Shown piece after piece: positions 1 through 6,814 of a stretch of 9,646 nucleotides of DNA; the first letter of the stretch is position 1, and every line of letters starts with the position of its first letter. Below the pieces are notes generated by a model that did not search any database, had not been told where the DNA came from, and was given only the letters and a program-made list of their open reading frames with translations. The translations under genes and the position numbers were made by a program. The DNA is from Frankiaceae bacterium (GTDB taxonomy: Bacteria; Actinomycetota; Actinomycetes; Frankiales; Frankiaceae), in the NCBI GenBank assembly GCA_030840885.1, contig JAVEDQ010000093.1, forward strand, positions 1-9,646, in the 5' to 3' direction.

Positions 1-61
1 GTCCCGCAGGTCAGCTCGACAAGATCTGCACGAAGCCGGGGGCAGCGGCGGCTAGTGGTGG

Positions 62-865
62 CTAGCGGCCGGTGAAGTTCGCCTGCCGCCGCTCGACGAA
101 GCTCTGCACGCCCTCGGCGGCATCGTCGCTGGCCGCAAGAGTCCGCAGCACCTCGCGGAGGTGGTCGGCCGCGGCCTGCTCCACCGTCGAGGCCCGGGCG
201 GCGATACGCGCGTTGGCCAACGTCGCGTAGACCCCGAGCGGCGCCTGCGCGGCGATCACCTCGGCGAGCTCGACGGCGCGGTCGAGCTGGCGGCCGGGCT
301 CCACGACTTCCTGCACGAGGCCGATGCGGTGTGCCTCCGCGGCGTCGACCTCCTCGGCGGACAGCAGGAACTTCATCGCGTTACCCCAGCCGAGCTGCCG
401 CGGTGCCCGCACGGTGGCCCCACCGAACGGCAGGATGCCGCGGGCGATCTCGAGCTGCCGGAAGCGGACGTCGGAGGCTGCGACGACGATGTCGGAGGCC
501 AGCGCCAACTCGATCGAGAGCGTGAACGCGACGCCCTGCACGGCCATCACGACGGGCTTCGGCACCGGCGGCTTCCACAGCCCGAACGCGTCGTGCGTGC
601 CGGAACCGGCGAGCACCTGCGGACCGTCGGAGGTGACCTTCGGGAACACCTCGGCCAGATCGAGCCCGGCGGAGAAGTGGTCGCCGTGGCCGAACAGCAC
701 GCCGACCCGCGCCTCGTCGTCGGCCGCGAGCTGGTCGTAGGCCGCCGCCACTCCGTCGATGACCGCGAGGTTCCAGGCATTGCGCTTCGCCGCCCGGTTC
801 ACGCCGATCAGCAGCACGTGGCCCCGTCGCTCGACGGTGACGACATCGGACGGGGCGTCGGACAC
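62..865 (-). CDS. Crotonase / enoyl-CoA hydratase family protein
   Basis: A 267-aa protein of the crotonase superfamily, a typical length for single-domain enoyl-CoA hydratases and isomerases. Such enzymes act in the cytosol on acyl-CoA thioesters in fatty-acid, amino-acid or aromatic breakdown. The first oxyanion-hole segment is HFSAGLDL (residues 63-70). The second is GVAFTLSIELALASD (111-125). Glu119 and Glu139 (in RQLEIARG) align with the two catalytic glutamates of rat enoyl-CoA hydratase, so hydratase activity is plausible. The usual Gly-Gly-Gly before the first glutamate is replaced by Thr-Leu-Ser. The conserved GWGNAMKFLLSAEE segment follows (159-172). The start is GTG at 863-865, with a GAGGAG ribosome site 7 nt upstream. 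It is transcribed alone, divergent from the gene at 952. The substrate cannot be told from sequence; isomerase or another crotonase activity remains possible. Confidence 0.9.
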   Translation of the reverse strand: MSDAPSDVVTVERRGHVLLIGVNRAAKRNAWNLAVIDGVAAAYDQLAADDEARVGVLFGHGDHFSAGLDLAEVFPKVTSDGPQVLAGSGTHDAFGLWKPPVPKPVVMAVQGVAFTLSIELALASDIVVAASDVRFRQLEIARGILPFGGATVRAPRQLGWGNAMKFLLSAEEVDAAEAHRIGLVQEVVEPGRQLDRAVELAEVIAAQAPLGVYATLANARIAARASTVEQAAADHLREVLRTLAASDDAAEGVQSFVERRQANFTGR

Positions 866-897
866 GGAGAAGCTCCTCGGATGCAGGTGGGCCGCCC

Positions 898-903
898 ATG
901 CTA
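898..903 (-). promoter_or_regulatory. Candidate -10 box of the crotonase gene
   Basis: On the minus strand this reads TAGCAT, matching the actinobacterial TANNNT -10 pattern. It would place transcription start near 891, giving a leader of about 26 nt that contains the GAGGAG ribosome site. No convincing -35 is seen 16-18 bp upstream (GGAGCA at best), so this is a suggestion from one hexamer. Confidence 0.35.
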
Positions 904-951
904 GGTGCCGTCCGGCTCGGTGCTCCTGCCTGAGGCGGGTAGTGCACGGCT

Positions 952-1326
952 GTGACCACCCAGCACTTCCCCTTCGCCCGTGATCCCCGGTTCGGCTGGC
1001 TACCCGGGCTGCTCGGCACGTCCTCCGGCGTCACGCTGGACGACGAGGTGCTCGACGTCCGCTTCGGCCCCTGGCACCTGCGCACCCCGCTCAGCAACAT
1101 CACGGGCGCCTCGGTCACCGGCCCCTACATGGCAGTCAAGGCCCTCGGCCCCCGACTGTCGCTCAGCGACCGCGGCGTCACCTTCGGCACCACAACCCGT
1201 GCAGGCGCGTGCGTCCTGTTCGCGCAGCCGGTGCCGGCCCTGGATCCGCTCGGCCTCCTGCGCCACCCGGGCGCGACGCTGACCGTCGCCGACCCGGCGC
1301 GGCTCGTAGCCGCGCTCGGCTTCTGA
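952..1326 (+). CDS. Small hypothetical protein, 124 aa
   Basis: A 124-aa protein I cannot assign to a named family with certainty. It has no signal peptide, transmembrane segment or recognisable catalytic motif. The pattern of short hydrophobic strands with turns (GVTLDDEVLDVRFGPWHLRTPL, in which WHLRTPLSNITGASV is the most distinctive part, then RLSLSDRGVTFGTTTRAG) suggests a mainly beta fold, perhaps related to bacterial PH-like domains; that is inference. The end, with TLTVADPARLVAAL, looks like a short strand plus helix. Codon use has the GC-rich third positions of a real gene. The start is GTG at 952. No strong Shine-Dalgarno sequence precedes it; TAGTGC at 940-945 lies 6 nt before the GTG, so a leaderless transcript is possible. 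The gene is divergent from the crotonase and 71 bp upstream of the glutaminase. Confidence 0.75.
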   Translation: MTTQHFPFARDPRFGWLPGLLGTSSGVTLDDEVLDVRFGPWHLRTPLSNITGASVTGPYMAVKALGPRLSLSDRGVTFGTTTRAGACVLFAQPVPALDPLGLLRHPGATLTVADPARLVAALGF

Positions 1327-1397
1327 GGGGTGGACAGTGAACGACGACCCGCCGGTAGGGCTCGACGCCAGGCGCGGTCGTCCGCACACTGACGCGC
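1327..1397 (+). promoter_or_regulatory. Possible promoter region of the glutaminase gene
   Basis: This 71-bp gap holds TGGACA (1331-1336, close to the TTGACA -35) and TAGGGC (1356-1361, loosely -10-like) with a long 19-bp spacer. A second candidate is CACACT (1385-1390), only 7 nt before the GTG start, which would give a leaderless mRNA. No Shine-Dalgarno sequence is visible before 1398. Both proposals rest on weak hexamers. Confidence 0.22.
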
Positions 1398-2399
1398 GTG
1401 TCCCAGGCTTTCTCGACCGCGTCCGGGCAGCGGATCGACCGACGGGTCGAGGACCTCTACCGCCGCCATCTCCCGGTGCCGGAGGGGTCGGTTGTCAACT
1501 ACTACGTTTCCGGCCAGGGCTACCTGCCGCCCGGAGGCCCGGAGACGCAGTCGGGCCGCTTCGGCATCTGCCTGACGACCCTGGACGGCGAGAACCATCC
1601 CGCAGGTGACTGGGAGGTCCCCTTCGCGCTGCAGTCGATCTCGAAGGTCTTCGTCTACGGCATGGCGTTGGCCGACCACGGCCGGGAGCAGGTCCTCCGA
1701 CGCGTGGGGGTGGAACCGAGCGGGGACGCCTTCAACTCGCTGGTCTTCGACGAACACAACAACCGGCCTTTCAACCCGATGGTCAACGCCGGGGCGTTGG
1801 CGACCACCGACCTCATCGGTGGCGGCGACGCGGCAGCCAAGCTGAACCGCATCCGCACGGTCCTCTGCTGCTACGCCGACAACGACAGCCTGGACGTGGA
1901 CCCCGCCACCTTCGAGTCCGAACAGCGCGGAGCGGACCGCAACCGCGCGACGGCCTACCTGATGCGTGCCGACGGGATGCTCGACGGCGATGTCGAAGCC
2001 AGCCTCGCGCTCTACCTGCAGCAGTGTTCGGTTCACGTGACCTGCGGCGACCTGGCGATGATGGCGGCGACCCTGGCCAACGGCGGGGTCAACCCGGCGA
2101 CCGGGCGTCGCGCCATCCCTCGCGAGTACGTGCGGGACGTGCTGAGCGTCATGCACACCTGCGGCATGTACGACTTCGCGGGCGAGTGGGCCTACTCCAT
2201 CGGCGTGCCCGCGAAGAGCGGTGTCAGCGGAGGCCTGCTCGTCGTCATCCCCGGGAAGTTGGGGATCGGCATCTACTCGCCGGGCCTCGACCGATTCGGC
2301 AACAGCGTGCGAGGCACCCGGGTCTGCCAGGAGCTCTCCGACCGGCTCGGCCTCCACCTGTTCGCCACCGACGACGAGGACCATCTGCTCGGCGACTGA
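1398..2399 (+). CDS. glsA: Glutaminase (serine-dependent, beta-lactamase-like fold)
   Basis: A 333-aa glutaminase of the bacterial GlsA/YbaS/YneH type, which hydrolyses L-glutamine to glutamate and ammonia in the cytosol. The catalytic Ser-x-x-Lys motif is seen as QSISK, with Ser80 and Lys83. Other family landmarks are Tyr35/Tyr36, FNPMVNAGA (Asn130), the acidic/RN segment around Glu173-Asn182, HTCGMYD with Tyr258, EWAYSIGVPAKSGVSGG (263-279, with Lys273 and Ser274) and the closing GIGIYSPGLD. Length is slightly above the usual 305-330. GTG at 1398 is the only ordinary start codon between an in-frame stop (TGA at 1338-1340) and the homologous region, though it lacks a clear ribosome site. No STAS or ankyrin extension is present. 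The gene ends 37 bp from the convergent regulator gene; no obvious terminator hairpin lies between them. There is no neighbouring glutamine transporter or kinase to suggest a dedicated pathway. Confidence 0.95.
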   Translation: MSQAFSTASGQRIDRRVEDLYRRHLPVPEGSVVNYYVSGQGYLPPGGPETQSGRFGICLTTLDGENHPAGDWEVPFALQSISKVFVYGMALADHGREQVLRRVGVEPSGDAFNSLVFDEHNNRPFNPMVNAGALATTDLIGGGDAAAKLNRIRTVLCCYADNDSLDVDPATFESEQRGADRNRATAYLMRADGMLDGDVEASLALYLQQCSVHVTCGDLAMMAATLANGGVNPATGRRAIPREYVRDVLSVMHTCGMYDFAGEWAYSIGVPAKSGVSGGLLVVIPGKLGIGIYSPGLDRFGNSVRGTRVCQELSDRLGLHLFATDDEDHLLGD

Positions 2400-2436
2400 C
2401 GGCGTCCGGTGCGAGGCGCCACGGAACGACATCTCG

Positions 2437-4098
2437 TCAGGCCAGGAAGTCCACGATCGCCTCGGTGACGCGGTCCAGGTCGCCGGCCTGCGGCAGATGG
2501 CAGCGCCCTTCCAGGGCGAGGAAGCTGCAGTCGGTTAGCCCCGCAGCGAGCTGCTGCCCACCGACGAACGGGATCACCCGGTCACCGCGGCAGTGCAGCA
2601 CCAGCGCCGGAGCGCGCACCGACGCGAGCAGCGGGGTGACGTCGAGCTCGAACACCTGCTCCAGGTAGGAGGCGGCCACATCGGCCGGCGCCGAATCGCG
2701 CAGCACCATGGCGAAGTGCTGCGCCGCCTCGGCGGACACGCCCGGTTGGTAGAGGTCGGCCAGCGTGCGGGAGCCGAGTCCCCAGTGGGCGCGGACCAGG
2801 GCGACCAGGGACGCGTTGAGGTCGGGACGGCGGAAGGTGCCCGGTCCGTCGGCGTAGGACCCCCAGAGCACGAGACGACGCACCAGGTCGGGCCGTCGTG
2901 CGGCCACCGCGACGGCAACCGGCCCGGCCTGCGACATCGCCAGCAGCCGGGTCGGCGCCTCCCTCTGTTCGAGCACACCCTCCAGCTCGGCGACAGCGGC
3001 ATCGAACCCGAAATCGGGGACGGGCCCCGGCGACAACCCGGTTCCCCGGCGGTCGTACAGGGTGAGCGCGGTCGACGACAGCATCCGCTGGAACAGCGAC
3101 GAGCGCGGATCACGGCCGCTGCCGATGACGGCGAGGCTCGACACCCACCCGGGCGACGCCACGACCGGGACGCCGGAACCGACGCGACCGACGGCGACGC
3201 GATGACCGTCCGCGACCTGCAGGTAGGAGATCCGCATCCGGTCAAGCCCCGGACCGAACGGCTGGCGCGGCGACGGCACCGACGGCATCACAGCCGGGTC
3301 ACCCGTGCCGGACACCTCGTGCCGGAGGATCGCGACCTCGAGCCGCTGCATGGCCGCCGACGGTTCCAGGCCCAGTTCGTCGGCGATGCGCTGCCGGTAC
3401 TCGCCGTAGGTCTCGAGTGCCGCTGCCTGCTGGCCCTGCAGGTAGAGGGCGCGCATCAGGGTGGAGCGGGCCCGCTCCCGCAGGGGATGCTGCCGGACGA
3501 CCGCGTCGAGCCGGGCCGCCACGTCGGCCGCTCGGCCGGTGGCGAGCGCCGCCTCACCCCAGCTCTCGAACGCGGTGGTACGAGCCTCGTCCAGTCGGAT
3601 CGCCTCGAGCCGGACCGCGTCGCCGGCCCCCTCTGCGTCACCTTCTGCGAGGCCGTCGTAGGCCGGGCCCTGCCACAGCGCCAGCGCCTCATCGAGCAGG
3701 TCGGCGGCCTCGTGGGGAGCCGCCGTGCCGGCAGCGGCGGCGAGTCGCTCGAAGCGGTCGGCGTCGAGCTGATCGCCGGGCACGTCGAGCACGTAGCCGC
3801 GGTGGCGTGCCTCGAGCTGGCTGGTCTCGAGTTGACCGGTCACCGACGATTCGGCCGAGCCGTTGTCGGCCGTCAGCAGCACGCGCCGGAGCCGGTGCAC
3901 CTGGCTCTGTAGCGCGGGACCGGGATGGTCCGGCAGGCCGTCCCACCACAGCGCTTCGATGAGGGCGTCGGCGGACACGAGGTGCCCCCGCCGGGCCAGC
4001 AGCGTGGCGAGCAGGCGGCGCTGCCGGTCGCCCGCCAGGGCGACGGGACGGCCGTCGTCGGTCTTGACCTCCACCGATCCGAGGATCTGGAACCGCAC
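2437..4098 (-). CDS. SARP/BTAD-type regulator fused to an alpha/beta hydrolase
   Basis: A 553-aa fusion protein. Residues 1-105 form an OmpR/SARP-type winged helix (MRFQILGSVEV, LAGDRQRRLLATLLARRG, LIEALWWDGLP, ALQSQVHRLRRVL, RGYVLDV). Residues 110-262 are a helical BTAD domain, with the signature HPLRERARSTLMRALYLQG and YGEYRQRIADELGLEPS. A Pro-rich linker (268-285) leads to an alpha/beta hydrolase domain at about 288-553. There the nucleophile elbow reads AMSQAG (Ser389), the acid is probably Asp506 in CRGDRVIPF, and the base His534 in GRCHLP. YDRRGTGLS (348-356) is the usual segment before the elbow. The start is GTG at 4096-4098, behind an AGGGAGG ribosome site 5 nt upstream. The frame stays open far upstream, but that part is antisense to the GNAT and dnaB genes. 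It is probably a transcription factor whose hydrolase domain binds or turns over a small ligand; that role is inference. A candidate operator lies in the divergent gap. Confidence 0.9.
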   Translation of the reverse strand: MRFQILGSVEVKTDDGRPVALAGDRQRRLLATLLARRGHLVSADALIEALWWDGLPDHPGPALQSQVHRLRRVLLTADNGSAESSVTGQLETSQLEARHRGYVLDVPGDQLDADRFERLAAAAGTAAPHEAADLLDEALALWQGPAYDGLAEGDAEGAGDAVRLEAIRLDEARTTAFESWGEAALATGRAADVAARLDAVVRQHPLRERARSTLMRALYLQGQQAAALETYGEYRQRIADELGLEPSAAMQRLEVAILRHEVSGTGDPAVMPSVPSPRQPFGPGLDRMRISYLQVADGHRVAVGRVGSGVPVVASPGWVSSLAVIGSGRDPRSSLFQRMLSSTALTLYDRRGTGLSPGPVPDFGFDAAVAELEGVLEQREAPTRLLAMSQAGPVAVAVAARRPDLVRRLVLWGSYADGPGTFRRPDLNASLVALVRAHWGLGSRTLADLYQPGVSAEAAQHFAMVLRDSAPADVAASYLEQVFELDVTPLLASVRAPALVLHCRGDRVIPFVGGQQLAAGLTDCSFLALEGRCHLPQAGDLDRVTEAIVDFLA

Positions 4099-4127
4099 GC
4101 GCGCCTCCCTGTCCGTGCCGTCTGGGC

Positions 4128-4167
4128 GTGGAAGGCCCGTGGAAGTGACACCGCAGGGCGACGGCAG
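4128..4167 (+). promoter_or_regulatory. Direct repeats with 11-bp period, candidate SARP operator
   Basis: CGTGGAAG occurs at 4127-4134 and again at 4138-4145, exactly 11 bp apart. In the same phase follow ACCGCAG (4150-4156) and ACGGCAG (4161-4167), so GAAG, GAAG, GCAG, GCAG recur every 11 bp. SARP-family regulators are known to bind heptamer direct repeats at 11-bp spacing just upstream of a -10. Here the array sits in the 114-bp gap between a SARP-like regulator and the divergent GNAT gene. A GTGACA (4145-4150) and a weak GATCCT (4178-4183), 10 bp after the last unit, could serve the GNAT gene. Binding by the neighbouring regulator is inference. Confidence 0.4.
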
Positions 4168-4212
4168 GCTACCGCCCGATCCTCCGGCTGTCGCCAAGTC
4201 CGGGAGGACGTC

Positions 4213-4908
4213 ATGACCACCAGCCCGAAGAACGTCGGAATTCCCCAGCCCGTCGCCGGCCCGAGCCGGCTGCCGATCCCCCTGCCGCGATCCCCGGTGG
4301 AGCGGGACGCCTCCGACATCAGCTGCTGGGGCCGGCTCACCGATGGGTCCCTGGTGCTCGTCCGCCCACTGCGCGATGGAGAACGCGTGCCGGTCCTCGA
4401 GGTCTTCGCCGACATGTCGCCGAGGTCGCGCTACCTGCGCTTCCTGACGCCGATGAAGGAGCTGTCCCCGGCGATGGTCGAGCGGTTGACGACGCTGGAC
4501 GGACGGGATCGCGTCGCCTGGGGCGCGTTCTCCGAGGGCCGCTGCATCGGCGTCGTCCGTTACGTACAGCTCGTCGACCGACCAGGCACCGCAGACGTGG
4601 CCTTCGAGGTCGTGGACCGCATGCACCGCCGGGGAGTCGGACGCCTCCTGCTCGGCGTGCTCGCCTCGGCCGCCGAGGCGAACGGGATCACGGCCTTCAC
4701 GCTGACCGTCCACCCGGAGAATTCCGGCTCGCTGGGGCTGACCCGTGCGCTGTCGGCGCGGTTCCGCTTCGTCGACGGCCTCTACGAAGGGGAGCTGCCC
4801 GTGGCTGCCGTCCTCGGCGACGGCCGGGTGCGGCAGCAGCTCGACGGGGTCGGGTTGCGACACCACATCGCGTTCGCCCCGTGGGTAGCGGTCGATAGGG
4901 CGGCCTGA
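4213..4908 (+). CDS. GNAT-family N-acetyltransferase
   Basis: A 231-aa protein with a single GNAT acetyltransferase domain, transferring acetyl from acetyl-CoA to an unknown amine. Residues 1-35 are Pro-rich and probably flexible. The domain begins at about 40 (GRLTDGSLVLVRPLRDGE). SPRSRYLRFLTPMKELS (69-85) and MVERLTTLDGRDRVAWGAF (88-106) resemble the acetyltransferase domains of the Pat-like group that acetylates protein lysines. Motif A is FEVVDRMHRRGVGRLLL (131-147), with the CoA-binding RRGVGR at 139-144. HPENSGSLGLTRAL (167-180) is motif B. There is no cyclic-nucleotide-binding or acyl-CoA-synthetase domain, unlike full Pat proteins, so protein acetylation is only a guess. The start is ATG at 4213, with GGGAGGA 4 nt upstream; an open frame extends upstream to 3925 but runs over the regulator gene. 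It is divergent from the SARP-hydrolase gene, which may control it, and convergent with dnaB 23 bp away. Confidence 0.9.
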   Translation: MTTSPKNVGIPQPVAGPSRLPIPLPRSPVERDASDISCWGRLTDGSLVLVRPLRDGERVPVLEVFADMSPRSRYLRFLTPMKELSPAMVERLTTLDGRDRVAWGAFSEGRCIGVVRYVQLVDRPGTADVAFEVVDRMHRRGVGRLLLGVLASAAEANGITAFTLTVHPENSGSLGLTRALSARFRFVDGLYEGELPVAAVLGDGRVRQQLDGVGLRHHIAFAPWVAVDRAA

Positions 4909-4931
4909 GCCGGCACACCGCTCTCCTTCAT

Positions 4932-6314
4932 TCAGTCGCGGCGCATGTCCACGAAGCGGCTGTAGTGGCCCTGGAAGGCGACGGTGACGGTGTCGGTCGG
5001 CCCGTTGCGGTGCTTGGCCACGATGAAGTCGGCCTCTCCGGCGCGGGGTGACTCCTTCTCGTAGGCGTCGTCGCGGTGCAGCAGGATCACCATGTCGGCG
5101 TCCTGCTCGATGGCACCGGACTCGCGGAGGTCGGACAGCTGGGGCTTCTTGTCCGCGCGGGTCTCGGCCTGCCGGTTCAACTGGGAGAGTGCGACCACGG
5201 GCACGCCGATCTCCTTGGCGAGCAGCTTCAGCGACCGGCTCATCTCGCTGACCTCCTGCTGGCGGCTGTCGGAACGCTTGCCCGGGTTCATCAGCTGCAG
5301 GTAGTCCAGGACGACCAGCTTCAGGTCGTGCTTCTGCTTGAGCCGCCGGCACTTGGCCCGCAGCTCCATCATGTTCAGGCTCGGGCTGTCGTCGATGAAC
5401 AACGGAGCGCTGGCGATCTCGCCCATCCGCCGCGCCAGGCGGGCCCAGTCGTCCTCGCTCATCCGGCCGTTGCGCATGTTCTGCAGGTGCACGCGGGCCT
5501 CGGCCGACAGCAGCCGCATGGTGATCTCGATGCGGCTCATCTCCAGCGAGAACACCACCGAGGCCATGCCGTTCTTGATGCTGGTGGCCCGGGCGAAGTC
5601 GAGCGCCGCCGTCGACTTGCCGATACCGGGGCGGGCCGCCAGGACGATGAGCTGACCCGGGTGCAGACCGTTGGTGAGGGCGTCGAGGTCCTGGAACCCC
5701 GTCGGTGCGCCGGAGAGCGACCCGTCGTGGCCCGCGATCGCCTCGATCTCCTCGAGCGCGGGCGTCATCAGCGCCTCGAGCGGCATGAAGTCGTCGCTCG
5801 TCCGGGCGTCGGTGACCGCGAAGACCTCGGCCTGCGCCCGGTCGACGACGTCGTCGACCTCAGCGGCCTCGTTGTAGCCGAGCTGGGTGACCCGCATGCC
5901 GGCCTCGACCAGCCGCCGGCGCACCGCCTTCTCGCTGACGATCGTGGCGTAGTAGCCGGCGTTCGCAGCCGTGGGCACCGTGGAGATCAGCGTGTGCAGG
6001 TAGGCCGCACCGCCGATCCGCTCGAGCAGGCCGCGGCGTTGCAGCTCGGCGGCGACACTGACCGTGTCCGCGGGCTCGCCCTTGGCGTAGAGGTCGGACG
6101 CGACCTCGTAGATCGTGGCGTGGGCGGGACGGTAGAAATCCGCCTCCTTCAGCGACTCCACCACCGCCGCGATCGCATCCTTCGACAGCAGCATGCCGCC
6201 GAGCACGCTCTGCTCGGACGCGAGATCCTGCGGGGGCGTCCGGTCGAACTCGGGCAGCGCCGGGGCGGATGACGAACCGGACCGGGCGTTGCGGTCGAGC
6301 GAGGTGACGGTCAC
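4932..6314 (-). CDS. dnaB: Replicative DNA helicase DnaB
   Basis: A 460-aa replicative helicase that forms the hexameric ring unwinding DNA 5'-3' at the replication fork. The N-terminal domain (about 26-130; PPQDLASEQSVLGGML) is the primase-interacting part. A linker leads to the RecA-like domain from about 203 (PTGFQDLDALTNGLHPGQL). Walker A is ARPGIGKST (227-235), with Lys233 and Ser234. The catalytic glutamate is Glu259 in FSLEMS, Walker B is LVVLDYLQLM with Asp337, SQLNRQAE (377-384) follows, and AKHRNGP (433-439) carries the arginine-finger region. No intein interrupts Walker A or the later motifs, although inteins are frequent in actinobacterial dnaB. I chose GTG at 6312-6314: the frame opens further to a TTG at 6398, but that has no ribosome site and gives an atypical Arg/Pro-rich head. 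AAGGGAG lies about 12 nt before the chosen GTG. It is downstream of the rpsF-ssb-rpsR-rplI group but has its own long upstream region. Confidence 0.96.
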   Translation of the reverse strand: MTVTSLDRNARSGSSSAPALPEFDRTPPQDLASEQSVLGGMLLSKDAIAAVVESLKEADFYRPAHATIYEVASDLYAKGEPADTVSVAAELQRRGLLERIGGAAYLHTLISTVPTAANAGYYATIVSEKAVRRRLVEAGMRVTQLGYNEAAEVDDVVDRAQAEVFAVTDARTSDDFMPLEALMTPALEEIEAIAGHDGSLSGAPTGFQDLDALTNGLHPGQLIVLAARPGIGKSTAALDFARATSIKNGMASVVFSLEMSRIEITMRLLSAEARVHLQNMRNGRMSEDDWARLARRMGEIASAPLFIDDSPSLNMMELRAKCRRLKQKHDLKLVVLDYLQLMNPGKRSDSRQQEVSEMSRSLKLLAKEIGVPVVALSQLNRQAETRADKKPQLSDLRESGAIEQDADMVILLHRDDAYEKESPRAGEADFIVAKHRNGPTDTVTVAFQGHYSRFVDMRRD

Positions 6315-6433
6315 CGGCTTCAGGTGCTCCCTTCGGGATCGGCGGCCCGGGGCTGGCCGGGAGGGATCGGTTCCTTGTTTAGACCAGACCTCCGACAAAA
6401 AGGGGCGGTACCGGCGTGGCGCGAATGCGGCCC

Positions 6434-6584
6434 TGTGGATGTCGTTGTGAGCAAGGTGTGGGTCGTGGGGCCCGAACCTGTGGACGGCGCTGTGTGGAGT
6501 ACGGCACAGCCTGTGGATCGCTGCCTCACCCTGTGTAGTTCCGCAGGTGGTGCGTCCACAAAGTTCTCCACCGGCTGTGGAAAA
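6434..6584. promoter_or_regulatory. Cluster of DnaA-box-like motifs upstream of dnaB
   Basis: Six perfect TGTGGA/TCCACA cores lie within 151 bp: TGTGGA at 6434, 6479, 6493, 6512 and 6576, and TCCACA in the other direction at 6555-6560. The 9-mer at 6576-6584 (TGTGGAAAA, complement TTTTCCACA) fits the bacterial DnaA box TTWTNCACA fully. Those at 6434 and 6512 keep ATCCACA. TTCTCCACC (6564-6572) is a further near match. They lie 120-270 bp upstream of the dnaB start. DnaA binding here is inference from the motif. This is not the usual place for oriC, which in actinobacteria lies between dnaA and dnaN. Confidence 0.5.
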
Positions 6585-6647
6585 CCAAGGAGGAAAACTT
6601 TCTCAGGTGTCCGGGAGGTGTCAGCAGATGAACGGCGTGGCAACACG

Positions 6648-6692
6648 CCGGGGACCCACCCCGGGGCACACGCGGCCCGGCCGCTCGGCCGC
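6648..6692. repeat. Two GC-rich inverted repeats
   Basis: CCGGGG (6648-6653) pairs with CCCCGG (6659-6664) across a 5-nt loop. GCGGCC (6672-6677) pairs with GGCCGC (6687-6692) across 9 nt. They lie between the rplI terminator and the dnaB upstream motifs. They might act as back-up terminators or protein sites, or may only reflect high GC content. No T-run follows on either strand. Confidence 0.35.
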
Positions 6693-6780
6693 CATATCGT
6701 TCTGACCTGCACATTAGTTGGCTTTGTCGACCTCTTGAGCGGGATGCACGTCCCGTGGCCTCGACCGGACCGGCACGCAC

Positions 6781-6814
6781 GACGCCCGCGCCGCCGGAAG
6801 GCGACGCGGGCGTC
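6781..6814 (-). terminator. Transcription terminator after rplI
   Basis: A strong hairpin 47 bp past the rplI stop. GACGCCCGCG (6781-6790) pairs perfectly with CGCGGGCGTC (6805-6814). After one C/A mismatch, CGCC (6792-6795) pairs with GGCG (6800-6803) around a 4-nt loop (GGAA on the plus strand, UUCC in the minus-strand RNA). No U-run follows, which is common for actinobacterial hairpin terminators. It marks the probable end of the rpsF-ssb-rpsR-rplI transcript and separates it from dnaB. Confidence 0.7.

Noticed and set aside
1125..2432. Long minus-strand frame across the glutaminase
   Set aside because: It mirrors the glutaminase codons, has no family resemblance, and the opposite strand carries a complete catalytic motif set.
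2400..2436. Bidirectional terminator between glutaminase and the regulator gene
   Set aside because: Only a 4-bp GGCG/CGCC pairing is visible in the 37-bp gap, too weak to call.
2437..5352. A single 971-codon minus-strand open frame
   Set aside because: Only the part from 4098 down codes for recognisable domains and has a ribosome site. The upstream part is antisense to the GNAT and dnaB genes and is an artefact of high GC.
5601..5640. Intein insertion in dnaB
   Set aside because: Walker A and later motifs read through without interruption and the protein length is normal.
6315..6398. Longer DnaB starting at TTG 6398
   Set aside because: No ribosome site, and the extra Arg/Pro-rich head is unlike DnaB. 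GTG 6314 gives the usual length.
6434..6584. Chromosomal replication origin
   Set aside because: DnaA-like boxes are present, but actinobacterial oriC lies between dnaA and dnaN, neither of which is here. The cluster is short and lacks a clear AT-rich unwinding element.
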